From Microvirga ossetica (lineage in GTDB: Bacteria > Pseudomonadota > Alphaproteobacteria > Rhizobiales > Beijerinckiaceae): a stretch of 64,000 nucleotides of DNA. Below, one piece after another: positions 45,597 through 53,609 of this stretch. A program made the translations under genes and the position numbers. How positions within the stretch are numbered: position 1 is the stretch's first letter; each line of letters starts with the position of its first letter. Below the pieces are notes generated by a model. That model worked only from the letters and a program-made list of their open reading frames with translations, ran no database searches and had not been told where the DNA came from. The stretch lies in assembly GCF_002741015.1 (NCBI RefSeq), contig NZ_CP016619.1:434001-498000 (forward strand), given 5' to 3'.

Positions 45597-46658
45597 TTAG
45601 TTTTGTTTGTCGCTCGCTAACTGTTCTACAGCCGACGTCATGTAAAGCCGGCGATCTGTAAAGATATCGCTCCAGGCCCTGCTATCCGGAAATTGTTCCG
45701 GCCGATGCTGCTGCAAGAGCCCGAAAGTTCCCACAGCAGCTAAGATGACATGTGGGTGCTGACTGAGCAGTGACTCATGATGGTCTGCCCAATCTTCAAG
45801 GGCCAGGTCGACATATGCGTCAAGGGCTCTCTCTATATCGGGTCCCCGGTAGGCAGGAGCGAGCGTGCGCATCAACTTAAGTGCATACAACGCGTCGAGC
45901 TCCAAGTAGTGCATCACGTGAGGACCTGATCTCTGTAGCCAGCGTCCGTTCGGAAGTTGAAGAGAGAGGACGCTATCAATTACCCGCTCCGGATAGGGGA
46001 AGCTGTGACCGTGATGCTCGTACATCGGGAGGATATGAACGCTCCCGCCAAGCGGCTGATGCCGGTCCGCATGTGGTACTCCTCGGCGCCACCACCCGGT
46101 TGTCTCGTCGATGGAGCTGTCCAGCCAAGCAAATACAGCTGTCCGCCATTCAGGAGTGCAGGCGCGGCTGAAGCTGAAGCAATGCAGGCCTCCCCAGAAG
46201 AGATGAGAGGATCGCCATTGATTGCTCCAGTCGAGGCTATCAAGCCATGGCCCGACCTTCTCAGGCGTGTCGAACGCCTTGTAAAGGCTGACTGGATACA
46301 GCTGCTGTCCGCCGAGTGACCCTAGTGCTCCGATCACCATCCCATTCGCGTGAAGAGGCGCATGACCATAGGTATCTTCGTACGATCCATCACCTGATTG
46401 ATCGTAATACCGGCGGGCGTACGAATTAACGTGGTCAACCCATGACTTCCGCGCCGCCACTGTTAGAGACGATCCGAAGTCTTCACCCATGATGACTCTA
46501 ATGAGGGCAGCGTCGAGTGATGAATAGAGATCAGGCCGTCGCTTCCGGCCGGAGCGATAACAACCGAAAGGTCCTGCGCGATCTTCCAGATCGTGGAGGG
46601 TGCCCATAACCGCCTCACGAACTGGCCGGAGGTCGAAGGTCTTTGCTGCAACAGACAT
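45597..46658 (-). CDS. Unknown alpha-helical-toroid-like protein A, 353 aa
   Basis: No function recognised. Starts MSVAAKTFDLRPVREAVMGT. It is helix-rich with many aromatics in spaced pairs (SLDWSNQWRSSHLFWGGLHC, WLDSSIDETTGWWRRGVP, MYEHHGHSFPYPERVIDSVL, HVMHYLELDALYALKLMRTL). The same sequence of motifs occurs in its neighbour at 46672-47679: D-W near W-R-S/E-S-H, T-G-hydrophobic, H-x-F with YPER, and D-W/L-Y. The two are paralogues. The layout is like (alpha/alpha)6 barrels of glycan-processing enzymes or terpene-cyclase-like toroids. Encoded with a sugar importer, so a role on the imported compound is likely. No signal peptide. Confidence 0.7.
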   Translation of the reverse strand: MSVAAKTFDLRPVREAVMGTLHDLEDRAGPFGCYRSGRKRRPDLYSSLDAALIRVIMGEDFGSSLTVAARKSWVDHVNSYARRYYDQSGDGSYEDTYGHAPLHANGMVIGALGSLGGQQLYPVSLYKAFDTPEKVGPWLDSLDWSNQWRSSHLFWGGLHCFSFSRACTPEWRTAVFAWLDSSIDETTGWWRRGVPHADRHQPLGGSVHILPMYEHHGHSFPYPERVIDSVLSLQLPNGRWLQRSGPHVMHYLELDALYALKLMRTLAPAYRGPDIERALDAYVDLALEDWADHHESLLSQHPHVILAAVGTFGLLQQHRPEQFPDSRAWSDIFTDRRLYMTSAVEQLASDKQN

Positions 46659-46671
46659 GATGCAGATTTCC

Positions 46672-47679
46672 TTAAATGAAAGGTCTCCGATCAAGAACCA
46701 GCTTCATCGGTCTGTCGGTCACGACGAGACCGGGGAGTGCCTGCTGCAGCTCGGCGAAGGCACAGAGATTACCAAAGAGAGCGTGCAGATCGTTCAGTCC
46801 ATCATCGGTCTTCGGATTCAAATTCAAGACATATTCGGCGAGCTCTTGTCCGAGTGCCTCAATCGCTGCGCGGCTTTCTTCGAAGCGGTGATTGCACTGC
46901 CGTAGGCTGCGGTTCATGCAATAGAACCAGTCGATCTCGGCAAATCCGATGCTCTGTCCTAGGGGGAACTGCCGCTCCTGGTACATAGCGAGGCAGACAT
47001 CGATCAAGCGCTCCGGATAACGGCTCGGCCGTCGGGCCCATTGCATGTTGAAGAGGTAGTGAAACGTGCCCGCCATGTGGGGTACCATCGTTGTCGTTCC
47101 GCTATGGGTGACCCGAGGGAGGTTTTTTCCTGCCAGCAGTCCAGTCTCTGGATCCGTGTTCTGCCAAAGCCAACTGAAATATGCGTCCTGCCACGCCAAG
47201 TCGACCTCGTCGGCAATAACCATTGCAGCGAAGAGGCCGGCCCCTCGATGAGATTCCCGCCAGGGGTTCCCCCGCCATTCAAGATCTGAGAGGAAGTGCC
47301 GTAGTTCTTCTGGGTCAGTGTAAATCCTAAGACTAGTGAGCTTGTGAAGAGGCTTTGCATCGAACAATTCAAGGGCTGCGATACAGTGGGCCGTGGTGTG
47401 GATGGTGTGATGGGTCGACTCCTCGAACAACCCAGTCTCAGGGTTCTGGAGCGATTGCAACGCTGAGATCCAATCAACGCGCTCTTCCAATCCGCTAGGG
47501 AAATAACCAATCGTGTAGAGGATGTTGGCTGCGTCAGCACACCCATAAGGGTTGATACCAAGGTCTCTAGTCCCGTCTTGGCCCTGCCAATTCCAGCGGC
47601 GGTACGTTCCTGGCGACAGAGCATGGTTCGCAACGATATTTCGAGCCGCTTCGATGTAGCCACGTAGATCTATTGTCAT
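46672..47679 (-). CDS. Unknown alpha-helical-toroid-like protein B, 335 aa
   Basis: First gene of the leftward arm, 13 bases before protein A. It starts MTIDLRGYIEAARNIVANHA. Repeats such as ALQSLQNPETGLFEESTHHT and WLWQNTDPETGLLAGKNLPR carry the Q-x-P/D-x-E-T-G-hydrophobic pattern seen at turns of alpha/alpha toroids. A histidine cluster (STHHTIHTTAHCIAALEL) and EIDWFYCMNRSLRQCNHRFE may line a cavity. It shares motif order with protein A. It could be a hydrolase or lyase for the imported glycan, or a non-enzymatic partner. No signal peptide, hence cytoplasmic. Confidence 0.7.
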   Translation of the reverse strand: MTIDLRGYIEAARNIVANHALSPGTYRRWNWQGQDGTRDLGINPYGCADAANILYTIGYFPSGLEERVDWISALQSLQNPETGLFEESTHHTIHTTAHCIAALELFDAKPLHKLTSLRIYTDPEELRHFLSDLEWRGNPWRESHRGAGLFAAMVIADEVDLAWQDAYFSWLWQNTDPETGLLAGKNLPRVTHSGTTTMVPHMAGTFHYLFNMQWARRPSRYPERLIDVCLAMYQERQFPLGQSIGFAEIDWFYCMNRSLRQCNHRFEESRAAIEALGQELAEYVLNLNPKTDDGLNDLHALFGNLCAFAELQQALPGLVVTDRPMKLVLDRRPFI

Positions 47680-47716
47680 TGATGACCCCTACTTCCCTCC
47701 CGGTCATAAAAGAGGC

Positions 47717-47755
47717 ATTTGGCGCAAATTGCAACGCAAATTCCAAATTGCGCCC
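47717..47755. promoter_or_regulatory. Cluster of GCGCAAAT half-sites upstream of the leftward arm
   Basis: Within 38 bases upstream of protein B's start are ATTTGGCGCAAAT, ACGCAAATT and AAATTGCGCC. They resemble the clean palindrome ATTTGCGCAAAT at 47838 with one-base spacing differences. I read them as weaker LacI-type operators for the leftward genes. Confidence 0.5.
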
Positions 47756-47837
47756 TATAGGCCTCAATCCTTGGCGCCGTTCAGATACTCAGTCTCGGGA
47801 TGGCTTGTTTGTCTCAACACGAACGCAGCACAATGGG

Positions 47838-47876
47838 ATTTGCGCAAATTTTCGTTGACAGCGGATTTGCGTTAAA
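47838..47876. promoter_or_regulatory. Palindromic operator ATTTGCGCAAAT with adjacent TTGACA
   Basis: The perfect 12-bp palindrome ATTTGCGCAAAT (47838-47849) is followed by TTGACA (47855-47860) and a partial copy GATTTGCGTTAAA (47864-47876). Bound repressor would overlap the rightward promoter. The -10 match (GATCCT, 47878-47883) is poor. Confidence 0.65.
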
Positions 47877-47954
47877 AGATCCTGTTGCGGACTCAGATAA
47901 GCCTCAAGAGATGATCGCTCAGATCACGCAATGGCATGCCAATGGGAGGTGAGA

Positions 47955-49253
47955 ATGATCCAAAGTCGATTGCTTAACTTTATCAGCAGTGTAGCCGCCG
48001 TGACCCTGCTAGCGACCGGAGCGTCAAATGCTCAGGAGATTATGATTTGGCATGACAAGGGAGAAGACGGTCTGCGCATGATCGAGCAGATGGCCGAACT
48101 CTATAAGAAGGACCACCCTGGCGTAACAGTAAAATCGCTTTCGATGCCGACGGAGCAGTGGTTCAGCCGCTCAATTGCAGCGCTTAACACCAATACAGCC
48201 CCCGATATCCTTTTTAACGACAATACCAGGATTGTCTCCATTCAGCAGAGCACCGGCAAGCTGTCCGACCTTAAGCCAGAGGTGGATCAGCTGCCCGCAG
48301 CCGATAAAAGCTTTCTTACTGAGGGTGACTGGACTGCCTCGACCTTCAAGAATCGCGTCGTGCAGATCCCGTTTCAGCGCACCATGACCGGGCTCGGAGT
48401 ACGAAAGAGCTGGCTCGAGAAAGTAGGCGACCAGCCCCCTAAGACATGGGACGACGTACTTCGGATTGGCAAGAAATTTCAGGACCAAGATCCAGACGGA
48501 AACGGCAAGAGAGACACGTTCGGCATCGCCATGCAGGCTGGCGACGCGCCTTCCATTACCGGTGGAGGCATCAGCCTCCTTGTCTACGGCAACGGCCTGC
48601 CCCATCCGCTTGTAAATGAGAAGGGCGATATCGTCATCGACCAGCCCGACGTCTCCAAGGCGGTCACGGAGTACATAAAGCTCTTTACTGAATACAAGCT
48701 CGTCTCCCCGGAAACTGTGAACCATACCTTCACGGACATGTATCAGCTCATCGAAGGTGGGCGTGTTGGCATGTTCCGTGTCGGAAACTGGAATGTTGGG
48801 AAGTGGGACAAACAGCCACCCGCCGGTGACTACGTCGTTGTCGCGTATCCAAGCTTCACAAACAGTCCGGGCGCGTTGGTCGTGGGCTCAGTACGAGGAA
48901 TGGCTGTTCCGGAGAATGCAAAGAATAAGGATGCGGCAAAGCAGTTCGTCAAGTTCATTGTCTCGAAACAAGCCCAGCAGATTTCCCTCAACAATATGGG
49001 TGGCGTTGTCAGAAGCGATTTGGATACAGCTGCCGTGACGCCCGGCCTGAAGCCGTTCCTTGCTGCGGATGTCAAGCTACAGACCGATGACTTCCTGAGC
49101 TCAGCTTTCCCTTGGTACCTGAAACTGCAGGAGAGTTATTATAAGCACCTCATTGAGGCGATTAATAACCCACCGAAAGACCTGAACGCTTGGGTCAAGA
49201 CCACAGCCGACAAACTCCGTGAGGAGCAGGCCAGCCTAAAGAGCAAGGGGTGA
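47955..49253 (+). CDS. ABC transporter sugar-binding protein, 432 aa
   Basis: Periplasmic solute-binding protein of the CUT1 (MalE-like) group. Start ATG 47955 with GGGAGGTGAG upstream (an earlier ATG lacks a site). Signal peptide MIQSRLLNFISSVAAVTLLA with cleavage after SNA. The mature part opens QEIMIWHDKGEDGLRMIEQM, has the family segment RVVQIPFQRTMTGLGVRKSW, then GKRDTFGIAMQAGD, and ends NNPPKDLNAWVKTTADKLRE. It is followed by an intercistronic hairpin and then two permeases. Confidence 0.92.
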   Translation: MIQSRLLNFISSVAAVTLLATGASNAQEIMIWHDKGEDGLRMIEQMAELYKKDHPGVTVKSLSMPTEQWFSRSIAALNTNTAPDILFNDNTRIVSIQQSTGKLSDLKPEVDQLPAADKSFLTEGDWTASTFKNRVVQIPFQRTMTGLGVRKSWLEKVGDQPPKTWDDVLRIGKKFQDQDPDGNGKRDTFGIAMQAGDAPSITGGGISLLVYGNGLPHPLVNEKGDIVIDQPDVSKAVTEYIKLFTEYKLVSPETVNHTFTDMYQLIEGGRVGMFRVGNWNVGKWDKQPPAGDYVVVAYPSFTNSPGALVVGSVRGMAVPENAKNKDAAKQFVKFIVSKQAQQISLNNMGGVVRSDLDTAAVTPGLKPFLAADVKLQTDDFLSSAFPWYLKLQESYYKHLIEAINNPPKDLNAWVKTTADKLREEQASLKSKG

Positions 49254-49258
49254 GGGTA

Positions 49259-49277
49259 GGGCGGGCTCGACCCGCCC
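49259..49277 (+). promoter_or_regulatory. Intercistronic hairpin after the binding-protein gene
   Basis: GGGCGGG and CCCGCCC enclose a 5-base loop between the binding-protein stop (49253) and the permease start (49350). No U-run follows. In sugar importers such hairpins protect the binding-protein mRNA or partly terminate it, raising its level over the permeases. Confidence 0.5.
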
Positions 49278-49349
49278 CGTTCTCGCGATTTCTTGTGCGG
49301 CATTCTCGCGGCGAGGCCAATCCTCGTCGCATTAGTTTCAGAGAGCCCG

Positions 49350-50282
49350 ATGTCCTCTTCGGCCACTATCAACCGCTCCTCAGCCTTCTCGCCGCCCCGA
49401 GTGAGCCAGAGGACCTGGGAACATGCGACGCTCTACGTCTTCCTGGCGCCCTTCGCGGTGCTTACAGCGCTCTTCGGCATATGGCCAATTGCCGAGAGCA
49501 TCCGCGTTGCATTTACCGATTCCTATACGGCTTTAGGCGACAGCCCGGTTTACGTCGGTCTCGACAACTTTCGGGCAGTACTCGCAGAATCGGCCTTCCA
49601 TTCTTCGCTGTGGCGCACGCTAGCCTACACGTTTCTGTCTGTAATCCTCAACGTCTCAATGGCGATTGGGCTTGCGATCCTGCTGGCGCACCCAAGACTG
49701 TCTCGCGGTCGTACCTTTTTCAAACTGGCGATATTTCTGCCAGTCATCACGCCGGATGTCGCAAGCTTCATCGTCTGGAAATGGATGTTCAATCAGAATT
49801 TTGGTGTGGTAAACCAAGCGCTTCTCGCTTTAGGGCTCCCGCCCTTCGCTGGAATTACTCAGCCTGGAAGTGCATTTGTCACCCTCGTTCTGGTGGAGGC
49901 GTGGCACCATGTAGGCCTCTACACCCTTATTTTTCTGACCAACCTGCAACTGCTTGACACATCACTCGACGAGAGTGCTCAACTTGATGGCGCAGGCCGG
50001 TGGCAGCGCTTTTTCCATGTGACACTGCCGCAACTCAGGCCTGCCATCACAATTAACACTGTATACGCGCTTATCGAATTCCTGAAGACATTTACAGTCA
50101 TCTTTGTGATTACGAAAGGGGGGCCGAATTTTTCAACAAACTTCGTTTCCTACTATGCTTATTCTAAATTCAACAGTGCGCAATATGGCGAAGCAACGGC
50201 AATCGCGACAATTCTCTTTGTTATTGTCTTTGCCCTCGTCGCCGCGTCGTACTGGTATATGGAAAAGGGTGATCAGAGATGA
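49350..50282 (+). CDS. ABC sugar permease (MalF-like), 310 aa
   Basis: Inner-membrane subunit with six predicted helices, e.g. YVFLAPFAVLTALFGIWPIA and FLSVILNVSMAIGLAILLAH. The EAA coupling motif is ESAQLDGAGRWQRFFHVTLP, which contacts the ATPase. The start ATG 49350 is preceded by a weak AGAGA; a longer open frame begins 19 codons earlier. It overlaps the next permease by 4 bases (ATGA), so the two are translationally coupled. Confidence 0.9.
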   Translation: MSSSATINRSSAFSPPRVSQRTWEHATLYVFLAPFAVLTALFGIWPIAESIRVAFTDSYTALGDSPVYVGLDNFRAVLAESAFHSSLWRTLAYTFLSVILNVSMAIGLAILLAHPRLSRGRTFFKLAIFLPVITPDVASFIVWKWMFNQNFGVVNQALLALGLPPFAGITQPGSAFVTLVLVEAWHHVGLYTLIFLTNLQLLDTSLDESAQLDGAGRWQRFFHVTLPQLRPAITINTVYALIEFLKTFTVIFVITKGGPNFSTNFVSYYAYSKFNSAQYGEATAIATILFVIVFALVAASYWYMEKGDQR

Positions 50283-51151
50283 GCGGAACTGTCGTAACGG
50301 ACCAAGCCAGACGTTCGGCTATCAGAGCGTGCTTGGAATCTGTAGTGCTTTACGCAGTTGCAACCGCCGTCGCACTCATATTTATTTATCCGTTCTACTG
50401 GATGCTTGTTAGCGCTTTCCGCAGTCAGGAGGCGATCCTCTCGGCCCCCCTGCGCCTCATTCCGGAACATCTCGACCTGACCGCATTCCAAACAATCGCA
50501 TCCATCGGCGGGACAGCCTTATCGAGCTTCGCAATCAACTCTGTCGTGATTACTGTATTAGCAACCGCCATTGGCGTCTGCACAACCGGCCTGGGAGCTT
50601 ACGCACTATACCGGAACCCGCGGCTGCCTCTCTTCACAAGTGTTCGATACGGTTTCATGCTCACGATCATGTACCCACACATGCTGCTGGTCATACCGCT
50701 GTACTTCGTCAGCTACAAACTAAACCTGCTTGGCAGCACCCTCGGGATCATCCTAGTCATGAGCCTTGTGCCGCTGATTTTCTTCATATTTGTGCAGTTC
50801 TTCCGCTCGGTGCCACAGGAGATGATCGAAGCAGCCCGTATCGACGGCGCTTCGGAATGGCAGATCTTGACGCTGATCATTGTGCCGATCGCTAAGCCAG
50901 TGATCTTGACCGCAACGCTTGTCGCATTCCTTTTGAATTGGAAGCAGTGGTTCCCGGTGATGGTCCTTTCGACCGGACCCGACACTTATACGCTGCCGGT
51001 TGCTTTGATCTCACTCAATACAGAGTATGGGATCAACTTCCAGGCAACCATGGCCTTGTCGACCATTACGGTCCTGCCTGTGGTGATCGTCTTCATTCTG
51101 ACGCAACAACGGGTGATGGGCAGTTTCATGGCTGGAGCGGTCAAGGGCTAA
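50279..51151 (+). CDS. ABC sugar permease (MalG-like), 290 aa
   Basis: Second membrane subunit. The N-terminal helix is VVLYAVATAVALIFIYPFYW, and the EAA motif is EAARIDGASEWQILTLIIVP. It ends in FMAGAVKG, the normal MalG-type C-terminus. The ATGA overlap with the upstream permease and the adjacent convergent LacI gene complete the importer operon. No ATPase follows it, because that is in the leftward arm. Confidence 0.92.
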   Translation: MSGTVVTDQARRSAIRACLESVVLYAVATAVALIFIYPFYWMLVSAFRSQEAILSAPLRLIPEHLDLTAFQTIASIGGTALSSFAINSVVITVLATAIGVCTTGLGAYALYRNPRLPLFTSVRYGFMLTIMYPHMLLVIPLYFVSYKLNLLGSTLGIILVMSLVPLIFFIFVQFFRSVPQEMIEAARIDGASEWQILTLIIVPIAKPVILTATLVAFLLNWKQWFPVMVLSTGPDTYTLPVALISLNTEYGINFQATMALSTITVLPVVIVFILTQQRVMGSFMAGAVKG

Positions 51152-51161
51152 ACCGTTACAT

Positions 51162-52181
51162 TCATCCACTTACGGAGCGAACCGTCCCGCCGGACACTGG
51201 GGCCACAGCCACATCGACATGCACGGCGGCGGCGCCTGGATTTGCTAAGCGACGGGTCATTAATTCAACGCCCTGACGCCCAATGGACTCACGCTCAACT
51301 CGCATCGTCGATAAGCGCGGAGACATCATAGAGGCGAACGGCAGATCGTCGAAGCCAAGCACCGACACATCGTCGGGAACCCGTAGGCCACGACCCTGGA
51401 GCGCCTGAACGACGCCAATTGCATAAAGGTCGTTCATGCAGAAGACGCCCGTCCAAGCTTGCTGACCTGTGACGAGGCGATCAACTGCCTTCTCCGCTTC
51501 TTCACGTGTTGGCGCTGCCAACTCGCAAACCTCGGCCTTTGCATCTGGGATTTCCGTGACGGCAGCACAAAATCCGCGAAGCCGCTGTTGTGTTGTCCAG
51601 CGTAGCTTCGAGGTGACATAGAGCAGAGAGCGATGCCCTGCATCCAAGAGGATCTTCGCGGCTTGGTAAGCGCCGAAAAAGTTGGACGGGGCGACAGAGT
51701 CGAAGCGCATTAAAGGATCTACTCCGTTCACCAGCACCGCTGGTATTCGTTCCGAGACTAAGGCTTCACGGACGTCTTCCGGCGGGTCAATACCAACAAA
51801 GAACATCCCAGCTGCGCTAGGGTCAACCTGACTGCGAAATTGCCTCAGATCGAACGTTCTCTCCTCAATGAGGCGTACATCGATATCAATCAAAGAACGG
51901 CGTGCCTCAAGCAGCATGCCATCAATTACGCCGTCGTAGAAGCTCGCAAGACCGCCTGTCACACGGTCGAGCGTAACTAACGCAACTGCCTTCCGGCTAG
52001 CGGTCTGTAAACTACGGTTCCTTGATCCGCGAGGCTGGTAGCCAACCTCGTTCGCCAACTTCTGGATCTGACGCCGAAGGTCCTCACCGATACCGGGAGA
52101 GTCGGAGAGCGCGCGGGAAACCGTACTGACGGAAACGCCAAGTTTGCGTGCGAGCTCGAGCTGATTCTTACGGGGTTTCAA
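51162..52181 (-). CDS. LacI-family transcriptional repressor, 339 aa
   Basis: N-terminal helix-turn-helix QLELARKLGVSVSTVSRALS, hinge helix region (YQPRGSRNRSLQTASRKAVA), then a two-lobed periplasmic-binding-protein-like effector domain (VALVTLDRVTGGLASFYDGV ... DDVSVLGFDDLPFASMMSPR). It faces the end of the importer operon. Its own upstream region holds TTTGCGCAAA at 52225-52234, which matches the operator of the divergent regulon, so it probably represses both. The inducer would be the transported compound or its product. Confidence 0.9.
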   Translation of the reverse strand: MKPRKNQLELARKLGVSVSTVSRALSDSPGIGEDLRRQIQKLANEVGYQPRGSRNRSLQTASRKAVALVTLDRVTGGLASFYDGVIDGMLLEARRSLIDIDVRLIEERTFDLRQFRSQVDPSAAGMFFVGIDPPEDVREALVSERIPAVLVNGVDPLMRFDSVAPSNFFGAYQAAKILLDAGHRSLLYVTSKLRWTTQQRLRGFCAAVTEIPDAKAEVCELAAPTREEAEKAVDRLVTGQQAWTGVFCMNDLYAIGVVQALQGRGLRVPDDVSVLGFDDLPFASMMSPRLSTMRVERESIGRQGVELMTRRLANPGAAAVHVDVAVAPVSGGTVRSVSG

Positions 52182-52224
52182 AGCGGTACCTATAAGACCT
52201 TCTGCTGGAAATCTTATTTCGCAA

Positions 52225-52234
52225 TTTGCGCAAA
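52225..52234. promoter_or_regulatory. Operator-like palindrome TTTGCGCAAA upstream of the LacI gene
   Basis: Same 10-bp palindrome as at 47839-47848, located about 44 bases upstream of the repressor start. It suggests autoregulation. Confidence 0.6.
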
Positions 52235-52464
52235 GTTGTCAAAGGGGCATTATGCAGTTGCTGAAGAATATTGTGCACTCGGGTAACTGGGACGCGAAAT
52301 TGTGAACCAGCGCGGATTCCCGACGGCCGCCAGTTTTGAGGGGATACGCGGTAGCAGTACCGCGAGCGATAACGACAACGGCCGATCATCATACTTCGCC
52401 AGCTGATGTGCGTCAGCTGCCTATAACGTTTCGGCGCTTACCTCATGAAAACTCGATGGCTATA

Positions 52465-52562
52465 AAGTTGCGCCCACTCCTACGTCCGATGCTCGGCTTC
52501 AAACGTGCTGACAGTGCCCGGGTGATATTAAGTGGCATCGAGTTATTGATCCAGCCTGGGTG
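52465..52562 (+). pseudogene. IS6-family transposase C-terminal remnant
   Basis: Reads IKLRPLLRPMLGFKRADSAR then VILSGIELLIQPG. This matches the C-terminal R-P-x-x-GF-K-S-A-x-x-T-x-x-GIE pattern of IS6/IS26 transposases (compare RPTRGFQSMKTARATIKGFE in the intact copy at 52853). Short and divergent. Confidence 0.4.
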
Positions 52563-52600
52563 ATCTTGAAATCTAAGGCCAGTCGATCCCGTTTGGCGGA

Positions 52601-52792
52601 ATGAAACATGTCGACATGCGCAAGCTGCCAGCAGCAGCGCAAGAGGAGCGTCGGCGACAGGTGGTTGGTCTGCGCGAGAGCGGCCTGACCTGTGATGCCA
52701 TTGCTGCGCAGGTGGGCCTGACCCGGACAGGTGTATTCGATATCTGCCGCCGCTTCGCCGAGCAGGGCCTGGCGGGATTGGCCAGCGGACCG
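52601..52792 (+). pseudogene. IS630-family N-terminal fragment
   Basis: MKHVDMRKLPAAAQEERRRQ, VVGLRESGLTCDAIAAQVGL and CRRFAEQGLAGLASGPR form the DNA-binding helix-turn-helix of IS630-type transposases. The gene is cut right after GPR by the IS6 element. No DDE part remains. Confidence 0.7.
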
Positions 52793-53605
52793 CGCTCCGT
52801 TGCATTAACCTTGGCATTTTAATGAAGGGCGGTCAGTCAAGGAGCCGTTCTGTTGTCCCTGTTCAAGCGCCGTCGCTTTCCGGTCGAGATCATCCTGCTG
52901 TGCGTGCGCTGGTACTGCAAGTACGGCATCAGCTATCGCGATTTGGCCGAGATGATGCAAGAGCGCGGCGTCGCCGTCGACCCATCCACTCTCTTTCGCT
53001 GGGTCCAGCGCTACGCGCCGGAGATCGAGAAGAGGGTTCGCCGATACCAGGGGCACCGGTCTGGCTCATGGCGAGTCGATGAGACCTATGTGCGGGTCGG
53101 CGGCAAGTGGAGGTACTTGTTTCGGGCAGTCGACAAGCACGGCCAGCTTATCGACTTCATGCTCTCCGACCGACGGAACACCCAAGCGGCTTACCGCTTC
53201 TTGCGCAAAGCCGTGAAGACGATGAGCGACTGTCCTCCTGAGTCGATCACGACTGACAAGCTGGCGTCTTATCCCAAAGCCATCCGGCGCCTGAAGTACG
53301 AAGGGCTGCTGCCCAAAGAGGTCATGCATCGGACGTCGAAGTACTTGAACAACATCATCGAGGCGGATCATGGAGCGCTCAAGCGTGTGGTCCGGCCGAC
53401 CCGCGGCTTCCAGAGCATGAAAACGGCGCGTGCGACGATCAAGGGCTTCGAGGTGATGCGGATGATCCGTCGTGGCCACTGCGCCCTGACACAGCCAGGA
53501 GTGACAGGCGAAATCCGTCTCATCAACAAGCTCTTCGGCCTCACCGCCTGAAGAATGCGTGCGGGCGGGTGCGTCATGCCCTTTCCAAGTTACTGCAACG
53601 AAGCC
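52793..53605 (+). mobile_element. IS6-family element, about 813 bp
   Basis: Left end near CGCTCCGTTGCATTAAC and right end (reverse complement) GGCTTCGTTGCAGTAAC are matching inverted repeats of the GG(C/T)xCxGTTGCA type seen in alphaproteobacterial IS6 elements. I find no 8-bp target duplication, which suggests later recombination across the element. Confidence 0.7.
52853..53551 (+). CDS. IS6-family transposase, 232 aa
   Basis: Complete IS6/IS26-type DDE transposase. Zinc-less N-terminal segment FPVEIILLCVRWYCKYGISY, first aspartate in WRVDETYVRVGGKWRYLFRA, second in ITTDKLASYPKAIRRLKYEG, glutamate in NNIIEADHGALKRVVRPTRG. Normal length. The element probably moved here into the IS630 remnant and may still be active. 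Confidence 0.88.
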   Translation: MSLFKRRRFPVEIILLCVRWYCKYGISYRDLAEMMQERGVAVDPSTLFRWVQRYAPEIEKRVRRYQGHRSGSWRVDETYVRVGGKWRYLFRAVDKHGQLIDFMLSDRRNTQAAYRFLRKAVKTMSDCPPESITTDKLASYPKAIRRLKYEGLLPKEVMHRTSKYLNNIIEADHGALKRVVRPTRGFQSMKTARATIKGFEVMRMIRRGHCALTQPGVTGEIRLINKLFGLTA

Positions 53606-53609
53606 TCAT

